DNA of 64,000 nt from SXTU01 sp964496695 (GTDB lineage: Bacteria; Verrucomicrobiota; Verrucomicrobiia; Limisphaerales; SXTU01). Positions 23,986 through 33,163 of the stretch are shown here, in pieces. Below the pieces are notes generated by a model, which saw only the letters and a program-made list of their open reading frames with translations, was not told where the DNA came from and ran no database searches. The stretch spans positions 19,857 to 83,856 of the forward strand of contig CAZCBE010000011.1 of assembly GCA_964496695.1 (NCBI GenBank). The letters are read 5' to 3'. The translations under genes and the position numbers were made by a program. Numbering within the stretch: the stretch's first letter is position 1; every line of letters begins with the position of its first letter.

Positions 23986-25337
23986 CCGGCGACGAACTCC
24001 TTTTCCTCCTGCTCAAGGTGCTGGCCGTGCTGGTGCTGGTGGCGGTGAATGGCTTTTTTGTCGCGGCGGAGTTCGCGCTGGTGAAGGTGCGGGACACGCA
24101 GCTTCATCCGCTCATGGCCCAGGGCAACCGCCGGGCGCGCATGGCCCTGCACATCCTGCACAACCTGGATGCCTACCTCAGCGCGGCGCAGCTCGGCATC
24201 ACGCTGGCGAGCCTGGCGCTCGGCTGGATTGGTGAGCCGATCTTCGAGGCCCTCCTGCACCCTGTCTTCGGCTGGCTCGGGTGGACGGGGCATGAGTGGG
24301 AGCGCGTGCGGTCAGGCATTGCCTTTGCGGTCGGTTTTTCGGTGATCACGTTCCTGCACATCGTAGCCGGCGAGCAGGCGCCGAAATCGCTGGCCATCAA
24401 GAAGCCGCTCGAAGGCGCGCTGTGGGTGGCGTATCCGCTCCGCTGGTTTTACGTCGTCGCTTTTCCCTTTATCTGGGTGCTGAACCACAGCGCGTTGTGG
24501 CTCCTGCGTCAGGCCGGCATCCAGGTGGCTTCCGAGCACGACGGGGCGCACTCGGAGGAGGAACTGCGGTTGATGTTCGATGCGAACCAGCGGCACGCCG
24601 GGGGCTCGAAGCTCGGCCGGGAGATCGTCCTCAACGCACTCGATCTCCGCCATCGCATAGCGCGCGAGGTGATGCGGCCGCGCACGGAAATCACGGTGTT
24701 GGACACCGAGGCGAGCATCGCCGCGTGCCTGGAGGTGGCGGAGAGGACGCGTTACTCGCGCTTCCCGTTGTGCGAGGGCGGCAACGTGGACCGCACGCTG
24801 GGGGTCGTTCACATCAAGGACCTCTATGCCATGCGGCTGAAGGCACGCAGCGGGGCGGACCTGGTGCCGGTGGCGCGGAAGCTGATCTACGTGCCGCCGA
24901 CGGCACGGCTCGAACGGCTGCTGCAGTTGCTCATCGAGCGCAAGCTGCACATGGCCGTGGTGGTGGACGAATACGGGGGCACGGTGGGCCTGATCACCCT
25001 GGAGAACATCATCGAGGAGGTGGTCGGCCAGATTCAGGACGAGTTCGACCAGGAAAAGCCGCTGCTACAGAAAGCCGGCGAGGATATCTGGGACGTGGAC
25101 GGCGCTCTGCCACTGCACGAGCTGGAGGAACTGGTGAGCGAGAAGCTGGCGGAGGAGGAGATCACGACCACGAGCGGCTTCGTGACGCACCGATTAGGCG
25201 GATTTCCCAAGGGCGGAGACGTGGTGACGCTGAACGGCTACACGCTACGGGTGGAGGCGATGGATGGCATGCGCGTGGCGCGGCTGCGCCTGACCCGGAA
25301 GCCGGAAGCCGTAGTGAGCCCGGAGGGAGCCCGCTAA
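23982..25337 (+). CDS. CNNM/CorC-type transporter (DUF21-CBS-CBS-CorC), paralog 3
   Basis: The 451-residue product is a full-length hemolysin-family/CNNM protein: DUF21 (AVNGFFVAAEFALVKVR, SAAQLGITLASLALGWIGEP), the CBS pair (IAREVMRPRTEITVL, then VVDEYGGTVGLITLENIIEEVVG) and a C-terminal CorC domain (DIWDVDGALPLHELEELV). It starts at a GTG that overlaps the preceding stop (GTGA) with gggagg just upstream. Expected role: divalent cation export or membrane Mg2+ homeostasis. Confidence 0.93.
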   Translation: MTGDELLFLLLKVLAVLVLVAVNGFFVAAEFALVKVRDTQLHPLMAQGNRRARMALHILHNLDAYLSAAQLGITLASLALGWIGEPIFEALLHPVFGWLGWTGHEWERVRSGIAFAVGFSVITFLHIVAGEQAPKSLAIKKPLEGALWVAYPLRWFYVVAFPFIWVLNHSALWLLRQAGIQVASEHDGAHSEEELRLMFDANQRHAGGSKLGREIVLNALDLRHRIAREVMRPRTEITVLDTEASIAACLEVAERTRYSRFPLCEGGNVDRTLGVVHIKDLYAMRLKARSGADLVPVARKLIYVPPTARLERLLQLLIERKLHMAVVVDEYGGTVGLITLENIIEEVVGQIQDEFDQEKPLLQKAGEDIWDVDGALPLHELEELVSEKLAEEEITTTSGFVTHRLGGFPKGGDVVTLNGYTLRVEAMDGMRVARLRLTRKPEAVVSPEGAR

Positions 25338-25389
25338 ACACGCGAAACACCGCGAAGGGAAGAGTCCACCCGTTTTGGACGAGCAAGCC

Positions 25390-27729
25390 TCATGGCACCG
25401 GCGGAGGCTTCGGATTGCGGTTCTCCTGCATCTTCCAAAAGTCCTCGGCGAGGGGCACCTGGTCCCAGCCGCCTTCCGGCAGGGCGTAGCCGATGTGAAT
25501 GAGGCGGGGCAGGGGACGGAGTGCTTCGAGATTTTTCGCGCCGACCGGCAGGGTGATTCCCTCGAGCTGCCGGCAGTCGGCCAGCGCGGAGAAGTCGGTG
25601 ATGTTGGTGCAGCCTTCGAGCTGGAGGTAGCGGAGCGGGGCGTCCTTCAACGGAGCGAGGCTTGCGATGCGGGTATGCGCGAGGTTGACGGTGACCAGTT
25701 TCATGCCCGCGAGGACGTTGAAGTTGGTGGCGCGGGTGCGTGCGGCCTCGAAGCGGGTCAGCGACATCCGCCGGAGTGCGCTCAGGTCGAGCACCCGGGT
25801 GTTGCTGATGTCGAGTGAGACCAGCGGCATGTTGGCCAGGGGAGCGAGGTCATCCACCTGCGTGTCCGCGATGTTCAGTTTGTTCAACGGCGCGTCGCGG
25901 AAGGGGGACAGGTCATTGAAGTCCGGCTGCTGCACATGCAGCGAGAGGCCGCCGCCTTCGCGTTTGAGCGCGCCAACGAGGCCGATCTTGTTCACGACCG
26001 CCTTCCACGAGTCAAACGTGCCCTGAAGCCCCTTGCTCTCGCGGGTGGACATGGCGATGGCCTCGGCGTTGCGCTGCTGGCGGGACATGTTCACGCGCAG
26101 TTCGGTGAGGCTTTCCGGCTTGAGCGTGGCGTGGCCCGCGTTGTCAGCGAGCAACTTTTCACAGAGCTTGAGGTTGCGCTCGGCAAGGAAGGCCTCGGGG
26201 TCCAGTTCCAAGGCGTGGGCATAGGCGTCCCGGGCGTCGGCGAGCTGCAGCAAGGACTGCAGGATGTTGCCCTTCAACGCGTGAAACTTGGGGTCGTCGG
26301 GCTGGAGGGAAATGGCGTAGTTCACCTTGGTCAGCGCCTTGGCGAACTTGAATTCGTCCACCAGGGTCCGGGCCTCGACGTAGAACGTGGGCGCCGTCTC
26401 CTTTAGCTCGGTGAGTGTGCGGGTGATTTTGCCGGTGAAGTGCGCCGCCAGCGCCACCATCAACCCCACCGAGATGACGATCAGGGCGAACTCGGTCCGA
26501 TGCCGCTGGACCAGCAGCAGCAGCAGGCGCAGCGCGCTGGCTCCCTCTGCCGTGGTGGCGAAGCCGCCCTGATACGCCGCGATGTCCTGCTGGAGCGCGG
26601 CGACGCTCTGGTAGCGCTTGGTCATGTCGCGTGCGAGCGCCTTCATCGCCACGGCCGACAGCGCGGTGGGGATGCGGCGGTCAGGGCAGTGCGCCAGTTC
26701 AGGCGGCGTGATGTCCTGCGCGGGCGGCAAGGGGCGGGTGATCCGGGAGATGCGGGTGTGGCGGGGATTATAGCTGGTGGGCGGGTTGATGGACCCGGAC
26801 GCCACCCGCGTGAGCACCTCGTTGACCGTCTCCCCGGTGACCGGGGGATGCAGCGTGAGAATCGTGTAAAGAATCGCGCCCAGTGCATAGATGTCCGTGC
26901 GCTCGTCAATGTCCTCGACGCGGCCCTCCGCCTGTTCCGGGGCCATGTAGCGCGGCGTGCCCTTCACCTGGCCGGAGAGGGTCTTGAAGCTGTCGCCCGT
27001 CAGGTTTTCCAGGTCACTGCGTTCCAAGATCGCGGTTTCCAGCACGCCGCCGCCGCCCCGCACCCGCTTGGCCAGGCCCCAGTCCATGACGAACACCTCG
27101 CCGAACTCCCCCAGCATGATGTTGTCCGGCTTGAGGTCGCGATGCACCACGCCGCGGGAGTGCGCGAAGGCCACGGCGTCGCATATTTTTTGGAAGACCG
27201 TCAGCAGGGTGCGCAGCGGATACTTGGCGATGGCGGCCTTGTCCTCTACGCGGATCTTCTCCAGCACATCGCTGAGGGTGACGCCCTCGACCAGCCGCAT
27301 GGTGTAGTAAACCACGCCATCAGCCGTCACGCCGAGTTCATGCAGCGGCACGATGTTCGGGTGCTCGAGCTGGCCCGTGATGCGCGCCTCGGCGATGAGC
27401 CGGTGGATATGCTCGTCCGAGGCGTCCGCGCCGGTGAGGATCACCTTGAGCGCGACGGTGCGCTGGATGCTGTTGTCGCGGGCGGAAAGGATCGCCCCCA
27501 TGCCGCCTTTGGCGAGGATGCGGCCTAGTTCGTAGGCCGATGCGGGGAGCGTCTTCGGGCCGGTCGTCTGATCCAGCGGCGTCTGCGCAAAGCGATCCGC
27601 CAGGAAACTGGACAAGGTGGAGGCGGCGTTCCGGTGCGAGGATTCGAGCGACTCCTTCAGACGGGCAAGCGAGGCCTCCTGTGGGGGAGGCGTGACGGGG
27701 CTCAGGGTCTTGTCCCGTGACTCGCTCAT
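25390..27729 (-). CDS. Membrane Ser/Thr protein kinase with TPR and leucine-rich repeats
   Basis: The 779-residue product has a Hanks-type kinase domain (~66-385): glycine loop ILAKGGMGAIL, catalytic Lys in TVALKV (K95), HRDLKPDN at ~197-204, and DWG (216-218) in place of the usual DFG. DWG is frequent in kinases of these phyla and is compatible with activity. A membrane helix spans ~414-430. The C-terminal part has TPR-like helices (~450-520) and leucine-rich repeats (LNIADTQVDDLAPLANMPL and successors, ~610-750). The kinase should face the cytoplasm and the repeat region the periplasm. Targets are unknown. Confidence 0.93.
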   Translation of the reverse strand: MSESRDKTLSPVTPPPQEASLARLKESLESSHRNAASTLSSFLADRFAQTPLDQTTGPKTLPASAYELGRILAKGGMGAILSARDNSIQRTVALKVILTGADASDEHIHRLIAEARITGQLEHPNIVPLHELGVTADGVVYYTMRLVEGVTLSDVLEKIRVEDKAAIAKYPLRTLLTVFQKICDAVAFAHSRGVVHRDLKPDNIMLGEFGEVFVMDWGLAKRVRGGGGVLETAILERSDLENLTGDSFKTLSGQVKGTPRYMAPEQAEGRVEDIDERTDIYALGAILYTILTLHPPVTGETVNEVLTRVASGSINPPTSYNPRHTRISRITRPLPPAQDITPPELAHCPDRRIPTALSAVAMKALARDMTKRYQSVAALQQDIAAYQGGFATTAEGASALRLLLLLVQRHRTEFALIVISVGLMVALAAHFTGKITRTLTELKETAPTFYVEARTLVDEFKFAKALTKVNYAISLQPDDPKFHALKGNILQSLLQLADARDAYAHALELDPEAFLAERNLKLCEKLLADNAGHATLKPESLTELRVNMSRQQRNAEAIAMSTRESKGLQGTFDSWKAVVNKIGLVGALKREGGGLSLHVQQPDFNDLSPFRDAPLNKLNIADTQVDDLAPLANMPLVSLDISNTRVLDLSALRRMSLTRFEAARTRATNFNVLAGMKLVTVNLAHTRIASLAPLKDAPLRYLQLEGCTNITDFSALADCRQLEGITLPVGAKNLEALRPLPRLIHIGYALPEGGWDQVPLAEDFWKMQENRNPKPPPVP

Positions 27730-27865
27730 GGCGTTAAGGATATGTCCTGGTCCCTGTCAAACAAGCGGTGAAACCCCGGCCTTCGCATCGGGGCACCCCG
27801 TATGAGAGGCTGGACGTTGCGGCCGCAGGAAGATTCAACCACGCACGGTTTTGGCAACTCCGGCT

Positions 27866-28684
27866 TCACTTCACGGCGGCGTGCTGGGCGATAAACTCCA
27901 CGATGGGCGTGGAATTGTCGAGGCCGTGCGGGTGGTGGCCGATGCCGGGCTTGCGGATCAGCGTGATGTCCCCGCCGAGCGCCTTGTAACGGTCCGCGAT
28001 CACTCCGGTGTTCTCCTCCCAGGGCACGACATCGTCCGCGTCACCGAAGACGTGGAGCAGCGGCACCTTGGCCTTGGCGAGCGGGGCGAGGCTGTCCACC
28101 GGGTTGCCCTTGTAGGCGAGCGCCTCGGCCTCGTCGGCGAACTTGAACACCTTCAACACCAGCGCCCAGTCCCCCTTGCTGCCCTTGCCCTTGCCCTTGC
28201 CACCGGGCCAGCTCTTGAAGTCGCACACCGGGGCGTCGCCATAGAGGCAGGCCACCTTGTCGGGGTTGGCGGACGCCCAGTTGTAGCAGTAGAGGCCGCC
28301 CCGGCTCAGGCCCACGAGGGCGGCCTTTTTGGCGAACCCGTGTTTGCCCGTCAGTTCGGCGTAGAGCTTGTTCCAGTGCCCCACGGCATCCGGGCAGCCC
28401 AGCATGTTCGGCACGCTCAGGTAAACCACATGAAAGCCCTTGCCGAGCAGCGCGATGTCCGGGGCGGGTTTGTGACCGAAGAACTCGCCGTGCCAGACCC
28501 AGGGCTTGCCGGGTGCGGCCTGCTTGGGCACGACCACCAGCACGTTCTTCCCGTCCACCTGAAAGTCGTAGCGGTCATAGCCGTTCCACTGGGACAACTT
28601 GCCGGGAAACGGCGCTTCCGCCGCGTCGAGGCGGACGACCAATGAGACGAGACAAACCACCAGCCAGCAACACAGGCGAATCAT
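27866..28684 (-). CDS. Secreted alpha/beta hydrolase
   Basis: The 272-residue product has a signal peptide (residues 1-21) and an alpha/beta hydrolase fold: the nucleophile elbow GLSRGG around residue 123, an acid in HVFGDADDVVPWEEN, and a catalytic His in GIGHHPHGL. It most resembles exported esterases or carbohydrate esterases with a Lys/Gly-rich loop (GGKGKGKGSKG). The start was set at ATG 28684 because the longer frame has no signal-like start. It is probably periplasmic; the substrate is unknown. Confidence 0.85.
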   Translation of the reverse strand: MIRLCCWLVVCLVSLVVRLDAAEAPFPGKLSQWNGYDRYDFQVDGKNVLVVVPKQAAPGKPWVWHGEFFGHKPAPDIALLGKGFHVVYLSVPNMLGCPDAVGHWNKLYAELTGKHGFAKKAALVGLSRGGLYCYNWASANPDKVACLYGDAPVCDFKSWPGGKGKGKGSKGDWALVLKVFKFADEAEALAYKGNPVDSLAPLAKAKVPLLHVFGDADDVVPWEENTGVIADRYKALGGDITLIRKPGIGHHPHGLDNSTPIVEFIAQHAAVK

Positions 28685-28839
28685 GGCCGGGTGTGTAGAG
28701 AAGATTGGGCAGGCTGAAAAGCGATTTCGACGGAGTTGTCCGGCGAGGCGTGTCTGGCTCAGATTCATTCGCGTCTTTTCGCGTGCTTCGCGGGCAATGG
28801 ATTTGCGGAGACTCGCCGGGTCGGAGACCGGCGCTCCGG

Positions 28840-29151
28840 CTAAACCGCGACCTCCACCTTCCCGTCCACCACGCGGACCAGATGCGAGCGCACGGGGCGT
28901 GCCGGGACGGTCAGGCAAGCACCGGTCTTGATGTCGAACTCCCAGCCGTGCAAGGGACACGCGACGGTGCATCTCTCCGCATCCAGCCAGCCTGGCCCGA
29001 GCGGACCGCCGCGATGCGGACAATCGTCATCCAGCGCATAGAACTGGCCGTCGAGGTTGAAGACGGCGATGCGCCGGCCAGCGAGTTCCACGGTCTCGCC
29101 CTTGCCGGGCGGCAGGGCGGCGGCGTCCAGGGCGGGGAGGAAGTCAGGCAT
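28840..29151 (-). CDS. Rieske [2Fe-2S] protein, NirD-like
   Basis: The 103-residue product is a single Rieske domain with both cluster-binding motifs, CPHRGGPLG and CPLHGWEF, in canonical order. Its size and organisation match ferredoxin-type or NirD-like Rieske proteins. No reductase or oxygenase partner is adjacent. The start is ATG 29151. Confidence 0.92.
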   Translation of the reverse strand: MPDFLPALDAAALPPGKGETVELAGRRIAVFNLDGQFYALDDDCPHRGGPLGPGWLDAERCTVACPLHGWEFDIKTGACLTVPARPVRSHLVRVVDGKVEVAV

Positions 29152-29342
29152 GGGCGGAGTTTGAAGACTTGCAGGCTAGCAGGCAAATCGTTGGCTTCGC
29201 CGCATTGGTCATTGGGTGCAGCACATCACAGGAACCGAACCCCCTCGCCCCGCGAGGCACGAGCGGGGAGAGGGCAGGGGGAGGGGGGAGCTACGACAAA
29301 TAGTTGAGCGCCTTCGACGCGACGCTTCTCCCCCGCTGAGCC

Positions 29343-29738
29343 TTACTTCGCCTTGGGGTTCACTTCCCAGAGAGCGAAGGTGTTCCCTTCGGTATCCGTG
29401 CAAATGGCGAAGTAGCCCATCTGCGGCACAGCGGTCTTGGCCTTGCAGATGGCACCGCCCAACTTCACTACCTTCGCCATGCCCCGGGTGACCGAGGGCA
29501 CGCGGACGTAGTTGGTGATGGGCTGGCCGGGATGCTTGCGGGTCATCATGCCACCGTCCGGAGAGGCGTCGGGACCGCCGGTGTCAATGTGCCAGTAGTC
29601 GGGCATGCCGGGGAAGGCGTTGATCTTCCAGCCGAACAACGAGCCGTAAAACTTCTGCGCGCGGGCGGGATCGTCGGCGGGGATTTCGAACCAGAGGATG
29701 CTGGCGGGGATGGCGGCGGGTTTCTTGGGCTTGCTCAT
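29343..29738 (-). CDS. VOC family (glyoxalase/bleomycin-resistance fold) protein
   Basis: The 131-residue product fits one VOC domain: WFEIPADDPARAQKFYGSLFGW at the start and EGNTFALWEVNPKAK at the end. This subgroup includes predicted lyases and resistance proteins; the substrate is not inferable. It is preceded downstream-side by a repeat-rich gap (29152-29342) with a ccctcgccccgcgaggc-type palindrome. Confidence 0.88.
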   Translation of the reverse strand: MSKPKKPAAIPASILWFEIPADDPARAQKFYGSLFGWKINAFPGMPDYWHIDTGGPDASPDGGMMTRKHPGQPITNYVRVPSVTRGMAKVVKLGGAICKAKTAVPQMGYFAICTDTEGNTFALWEVNPKAK

Positions 29739-29830
29739 GGTGGATTCAATGGTTGATGGCTGACGCCCATACCTGTGCCACTGCGGAGGGGAATCCGCGA
29801 GGGGATTTTGCGCGTAGCGCGGCGGTTCGT

Positions 29831-29928
29831 GGCGCGCGGCATTTATGCCGCTTCAGCGTCCGAACATCGTTGTGTCCGAGTTCACCAAAGGATGCCGCAC
29901 GTTGAAGCGGCATAAATTCCGCGCGCCG
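29831..29928. repeat. GGCGCGCGG-type long palindrome
   Basis: The left arm is ggcgcgcggcatttatgccg (then cttcagcgt) and the right arm acgttgaagcggcataaatt (then ccgcgcgcc). They are near-perfect reverse complements across 29 nt, separated by about 40 bp. Related units occur at 57301-57401, 39743-39844 and 21657. It lies in the 310-bp gap 29739-30048, which also contains two smaller hairpins near 29940-29960 (caaccgcgttgcggttg) and 30010-30040. Confidence 0.85.
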
Positions 29929-30048
29929 GAGGTGGGCTGTCGCAACCGCGTTGCGGTTGGCTGATTTTGCGGAGGGTGCCCGAGGGTAGCGCGTGCCGCA
30001 CAACCCTGGGCTTTGGGACGGAATCCCGTTGGGATTCAGGGAGGGCGG

Positions 30049-30480
30049 TCAAAGGCTGACGAGCCATGCGAAGAGCAGGCCAAGCACGATGAAGCCTTGG
30101 AGAAACAGCGTCAGGCGAAAGCCGCTGGGATGCTCGACTTGATGGAGCGTGCGAGGCCAGGGCAACCAGCACCAACTCGACCGGTGCGGCCATGACAGGA
30201 CGCCAATCCGCCAGCCGTTCCAGAAGTGGATGGCGTAGCCGGCGAGCGCGCAGAAGAGCGACATGCTGCCGGAAATGCTTGGTGAGGCCAATCCGATGAT
30301 GGCGAGCAGACCGAAGCCGATCGCCGCCCACTCCCAGCGCTCATAGATGGATTTCACGATGGCGGCTTCTCCCGTGTTCCTGTCCAGCCGGTAGGTTGTG
30401 CCGCAGACCGAACACATCGGTGGCTCGGTGTGGGCATTCACTGAGCGGTGACAAAGCTGACATAGGAAGTTCTCTTTCAT
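30049..30480 (-). CDS. Hypothetical zinc-ribbon membrane protein
   Basis: The 143-residue product starts with two CxxC pairs (CQLCHRS, CSVCGTTY), a rubredoxin/zinc-ribbon-like head, then three hydrophobic segments (~52-68, 73-90, ~122-140). ATG 30480 is used; an upstream GTG at 30492 is possible but that region is a tandem-word repeat. I recognise no family. It may be a small membrane protein with a metal-binding cytoplasmic domain. Confidence 0.6.
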   Translation of the reverse strand: MKENFLCQLCHRSVNAHTEPPMCSVCGTTYRLDRNTGEAAIVKSIYERWEWAAIGFGLLAIIGLASPSISGSMSLFCALAGYAIHFWNGWRIGVLSWPHRSSWCWLPWPRTLHQVEHPSGFRLTLFLQGFIVLGLLFAWLVSL

Positions 30481-30507
30481 TTTACGGAACACGCAACACG
30501 GAGCACG

Positions 30508-30963
30508 TCACCCCACCTTCTTGTTCTTCTTCCACGGCTGATCCGGAAACTTCTCCGGCAGCTTGAAGGCCTGTGGAGCCGGCTTGGCGAGTTCGAGTTC
30601 GGGGTCGGCTGCGGCGGCGGGGGTGGTGCCGGGGGCGGTCATGTTGCCTTTCCACGAGGCGATGCGGGCCTGGAGGCCGTGGTGTTCGGCGGTCACTTTG
30701 TTCCCGGCGCGCATGTAGAAGAGGGAGAGGTTCGTGTGGACGAGCTGCTCGTGCGGGCGCATCTGCTCGGCCTTGTGCCCCTCGGCGATGGCGGTGGCGA
30801 AGTCGCCCTTCCGACAATAGGCCATGCCGAGCGAGAGCTGGGCGTCGAAGTGCGCGGGATCGGCGGCCAGCACAGCGCGGAGGCCGGTGATGGCGGTGTC
30901 GTAATCGCCCTGGCTGAAGGCGAACATGGCGTCGTCGTATTGGGCCTGAAGGTCGGGCAGCAT
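30508..30963 (-). CDS. TPR-like protein
   Basis: The 151-residue product has about three helix pairs of TPR character (QAQYDDAMFAFSQGDYDTAI, FDAQLSLGMAYCRKGDFATA, VHTNLSLFYMRAGNKVTA) and a Pro/Lys-rich C-terminus (LPEKFPDQPWKKNKKVG). ATG 30963 is the natural start; longer frames lead into non-coding sequence. It probably binds a partner protein; no enzymatic motif is seen. Confidence 0.75.
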   Translation of the reverse strand: MLPDLQAQYDDAMFAFSQGDYDTAITGLRAVLAADPAHFDAQLSLGMAYCRKGDFATAIAEGHKAEQMRPHEQLVHTNLSLFYMRAGNKVTAEHHGLQARIASWKGNMTAPGTTPAAAADPELELAKPAPQAFKLPEKFPDQPWKKNKKVG

Positions 30964-31214
30964 CGTAAGGAAAGGTAAGCGGGGCAGGGCGGGGTGAATA
31001 GGGAATAGTAGCACTCTTTGGACAGACGCATGCGCCTGCACGTCTCAAAAGGGGTCCTGCGGATAACGCGGATGACGCGGATAGGGAGTCCGTTTCATGC
31101 ACTTCCTTTTCGCGGCCTTTCGCGTGTTTGGCGGGCAGACCTCCAGAATTCAGCCCGGAGCTTGTAAATCGCCGTTTCCGTGACACCGTCCCGCCGCATG
31201 AACATTGAAGCCGT

Positions 31215-31736
31215 ATGACTGTTGCCGCACGGAAAGCCGCACCTGCCGGGTCGCCGTTGAACAAGCGCGCGGTGATCAAAGCCATCGTCGCCGCCCTTCA
31301 GGCCGAGCTGGCCACCTACGTCCGCGCCGCCAAGTCAGCCCGGGCCGAGGCCACGGACGAGCAGAGCCGCGCGGAGAACAAGTATGACACGCGCGGGCTG
31401 GAAGCCTCCTACCTCGCCGCCGGCCAGGCGCGGCAGGTCGTGGAACTGGAGGGGGCGATTGGGGCTTTTGAGACCTTGCCCGCCCGCGAGTTTGCGCCGG
31501 GCGAGGTGATCGGGCTGGGCGCTCTGGTGGAACTGGAGCAGAACGCCGAGCGGGAGTTTTACTTCATCGGGCCAAGCGCGGGCGGCACGGAGGCGGTGTG
31601 TGGCAAGCGCACCGTCCTGGTCATCACCCCGCAGTCCCCGCTCGGTGGGCAATTGCAGGGGCGCAAGCAGGGGGACCGGCTGGAACTGGCTTTCGGCGGG
31701 AAGAAGAAATCGGCGCTCGTGGTGAGTGTCGGATGA
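31215..31736 (+). CDS. GreA/GreB-like transcription factor
   Basis: The 173-residue product has an N-terminal helical segment (residues ~16-65, VIKAIVAALQAELATYVRAA) and a C-terminal domain (GALVELEQNAEREFYFIGPS, then VITPQSPLGGQLQGRKQGDR) typical of the GreA/GreB C-terminal fold. The N-terminal coiled coil looks shorter or more divergent than in GreA itself, so it may be a Gre-like regulator of RNA polymerase rather than the main elongation factor. Confidence 0.8.
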   Translation: MTVAARKAAPAGSPLNKRAVIKAIVAALQAELATYVRAAKSARAEATDEQSRAENKYDTRGLEASYLAAGQARQVVELEGAIGAFETLPAREFAPGEVIGLGALVELEQNAEREFYFIGPSAGGTEAVCGKRTVLVITPQSPLGGQLQGRKQGDRLELAFGGKKKSALVVSVG

Positions 31737-31855
31737 GGCGGCAGCAGCGGGTGGTTGAGGTTCCTTGCCCGGAATGATGAAGCCGGGCCGAGGGGCGGCT
31801 TGAGCCGTGTTGAGCCTGGACTACGAGTCTGAACGCTCGTCTTCGCTACTCCGCA

Positions 31856-32185
31856 TCAGCGTTCAAGCAGTCGCGCCGCCGCCGTGAAGCCCGTCACCTC
31901 GGGGGCATTCCTGCGGGGGAAGACTTCGAGTTTTAAGCGTCCGTCCGCCTGCAACTGCGCCAGCACAACGCCTTGCGTCACGTCGGCATCGAGACGCTCC
32001 TGCCGCTGTCCGGCGGTGCCGAGCCGGCCCCAGACCAGTTCGTATTTCACCAGGCCATCCTGGACGCTGACCTTGGCCGGGTCCGGTGCGTTGCCGCGCA
32101 CCCAGAACTGCCGGGGCCGGCCCTCGTAATTGCCGAGCGACACCACAATGTTCGTCGGCTCGTTGTGGTGATAAACGAAGGCCAC
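31856..32185 (-). CDS. Hypothetical protein downstream of fabI
   Basis: The 109-residue product begins at GTG 32185. The frame continues upstream through codons reading LDYWDGH, so the true start may be non-standard or may overlap the fabI end. Beta-rich content (NIVVSLGNYEGRPRQFWV) and a length of about 110 residues suggest a small globular protein. No family is recognised. It follows fabI by 35 bp on the same strand and may share its transcript. Confidence 0.6.
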   Translation of the reverse strand: MAFVYHHNEPTNIVVSLGNYEGRPRQFWVRGNAPDPAKVSVQDGLVKYELVWGRLGTAGQRQERLDADVTQGVVLAQLQADGRLKLEVFPRRNAPEVTGFTAAARLLER

Positions 32186-32220
32186 ATGCCCATCCCAATA
32201 ATCGAGCCGGCGGTGGCTGC

Positions 32221-33012
32221 CTAAGCCGCCTTCGGAGCCTCGGTCATGCCCATGATCTCATAGCCGCAGTCCACATAGAGCACCTGGCCGGTGATCGCCG
32301 CCGCACCATCGCTGGCGAGGAAGGTGCCGGTCGCGCCGAGTTCGTCGGGGAGGACGTTGCGCTTGAGTGGCGCATGCTGCTCGTAGTGCTTCAGCATCGC
32401 GCTGAAGCCGGCGATGCCGCGGGCCGCCAGGGTGTTGACCGGGCCGGCGGAGATGCAGTTCACGCGGATCTTCTGCCCGCCGAGGTCGTAGGCGAGGTAG
32501 CGGGTGCTGGCTTCCAGCGCGGCCTTGGCCACGCCCATGACGTTGTAATGCGGGATGACTTTTTCCGCGCCGTAGTAGCTCATGGCCACAATGCTGCCGC
32601 CTTCGGTCATCAGCGGCGCGGCCCCGCGAGCGAGGGCGACGAGCGAATAGGCGCTGACGTCGTGCGCGACCTTGAAGGCATCGCGCGTGGTGTTCACGAA
32701 GCGGCCTTCAAGGGCTTCCTTCGGGGCGAAGGCGACCGCGTGAAGAAGCAGATGCAGCTTGCCGAACTTCTGCTGCACGGCGGCAAAGACGGTGGCGATG
32801 TCCTCGTCCTTGGTCACGTCGCAGGGCAGGAGCAGCGTGTCCGGGCCGAAGGCGCTGACGAGTTCCTCGACATTCTCCTTGAGTCGTTCGCCTTGGTAGG
32901 TGAAGGCGAGGGTGGCCCCGGCCTTGGCCCAGGCCTGGGCGATGGCCCATGCGATGGAGCGCTTGTTGGCGACGCCGAAGACGATCCCGATTTTGCCAGC
33001 GAGTTGTGACAT
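32221..33012 (-). CDS. fabI: Enoyl-[acyl-carrier-protein] reductase (NADH)
   Basis: The 263-residue product is a short-chain dehydrogenase of the FabI type: N-terminal GIVFGVANKRSIAWAIAQA, the Y-x6-K catalytic pair in YNVMGVAKAALE, and the FabI-typical ISAGPVNTLAARGI. FabI catalyses the last reduction of each fatty-acid elongation cycle. ATG 33012 begins the conserved N-terminus; the longer frame reads through a repeat. It is divergent to no gene; the MFS gene lies upstream on the same strand beyond a hairpin. Confidence 0.96.
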   Translation of the reverse strand: MSQLAGKIGIVFGVANKRSIAWAIAQAWAKAGATLAFTYQGERLKENVEELVSAFGPDTLLLPCDVTKDEDIATVFAAVQQKFGKLHLLLHAVAFAPKEALEGRFVNTTRDAFKVAHDVSAYSLVALARGAAPLMTEGGSIVAMSYYGAEKVIPHYNVMGVAKAALEASTRYLAYDLGGQKIRVNCISAGPVNTLAARGIAGFSAMLKHYEQHAPLKRNVLPDELGATGTFLASDGAAAITGQVLYVDCGYEIMGMTEAPKAA

Positions 33013-33070
33013 AGCGGAGAAAGAATGCGTTGGCACAACGGCGGGAGGCAAGCGGGGAGTTCGGGGCGCA

Positions 33071-33160
33071 ACGGAGTGACGGAGTATTGGAGCGGTCGAG
33101 TGATGGCAGACGGCATCTGGTCCCCCCACTCCATCACTCCGATACTCCACCACGCCGCTC
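33071..33160. repeat. GGAGTATTGGAGTGATGG-word intergenic hairpin
   Basis: The left arm contains acggagtgacggagtattgg and tcgagtgatgg; the right arm ccactccatcactccgatac and tccaccacg. They are complementary word arrays around a ~20-bp centre. Same plan as the CCAATG and GGATTA hairpins, different word. It lies between fabI and the MFS gene. Confidence 0.78.
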
Positions 33161-33163
33161 TCC

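Noticed and set aside
25390..27528. Long plus-strand frames opposite the kinase gene
   Set aside because: The kinase motifs on the minus strand are unmistakable; the plus-strand frames are shadows with no recognised domain.
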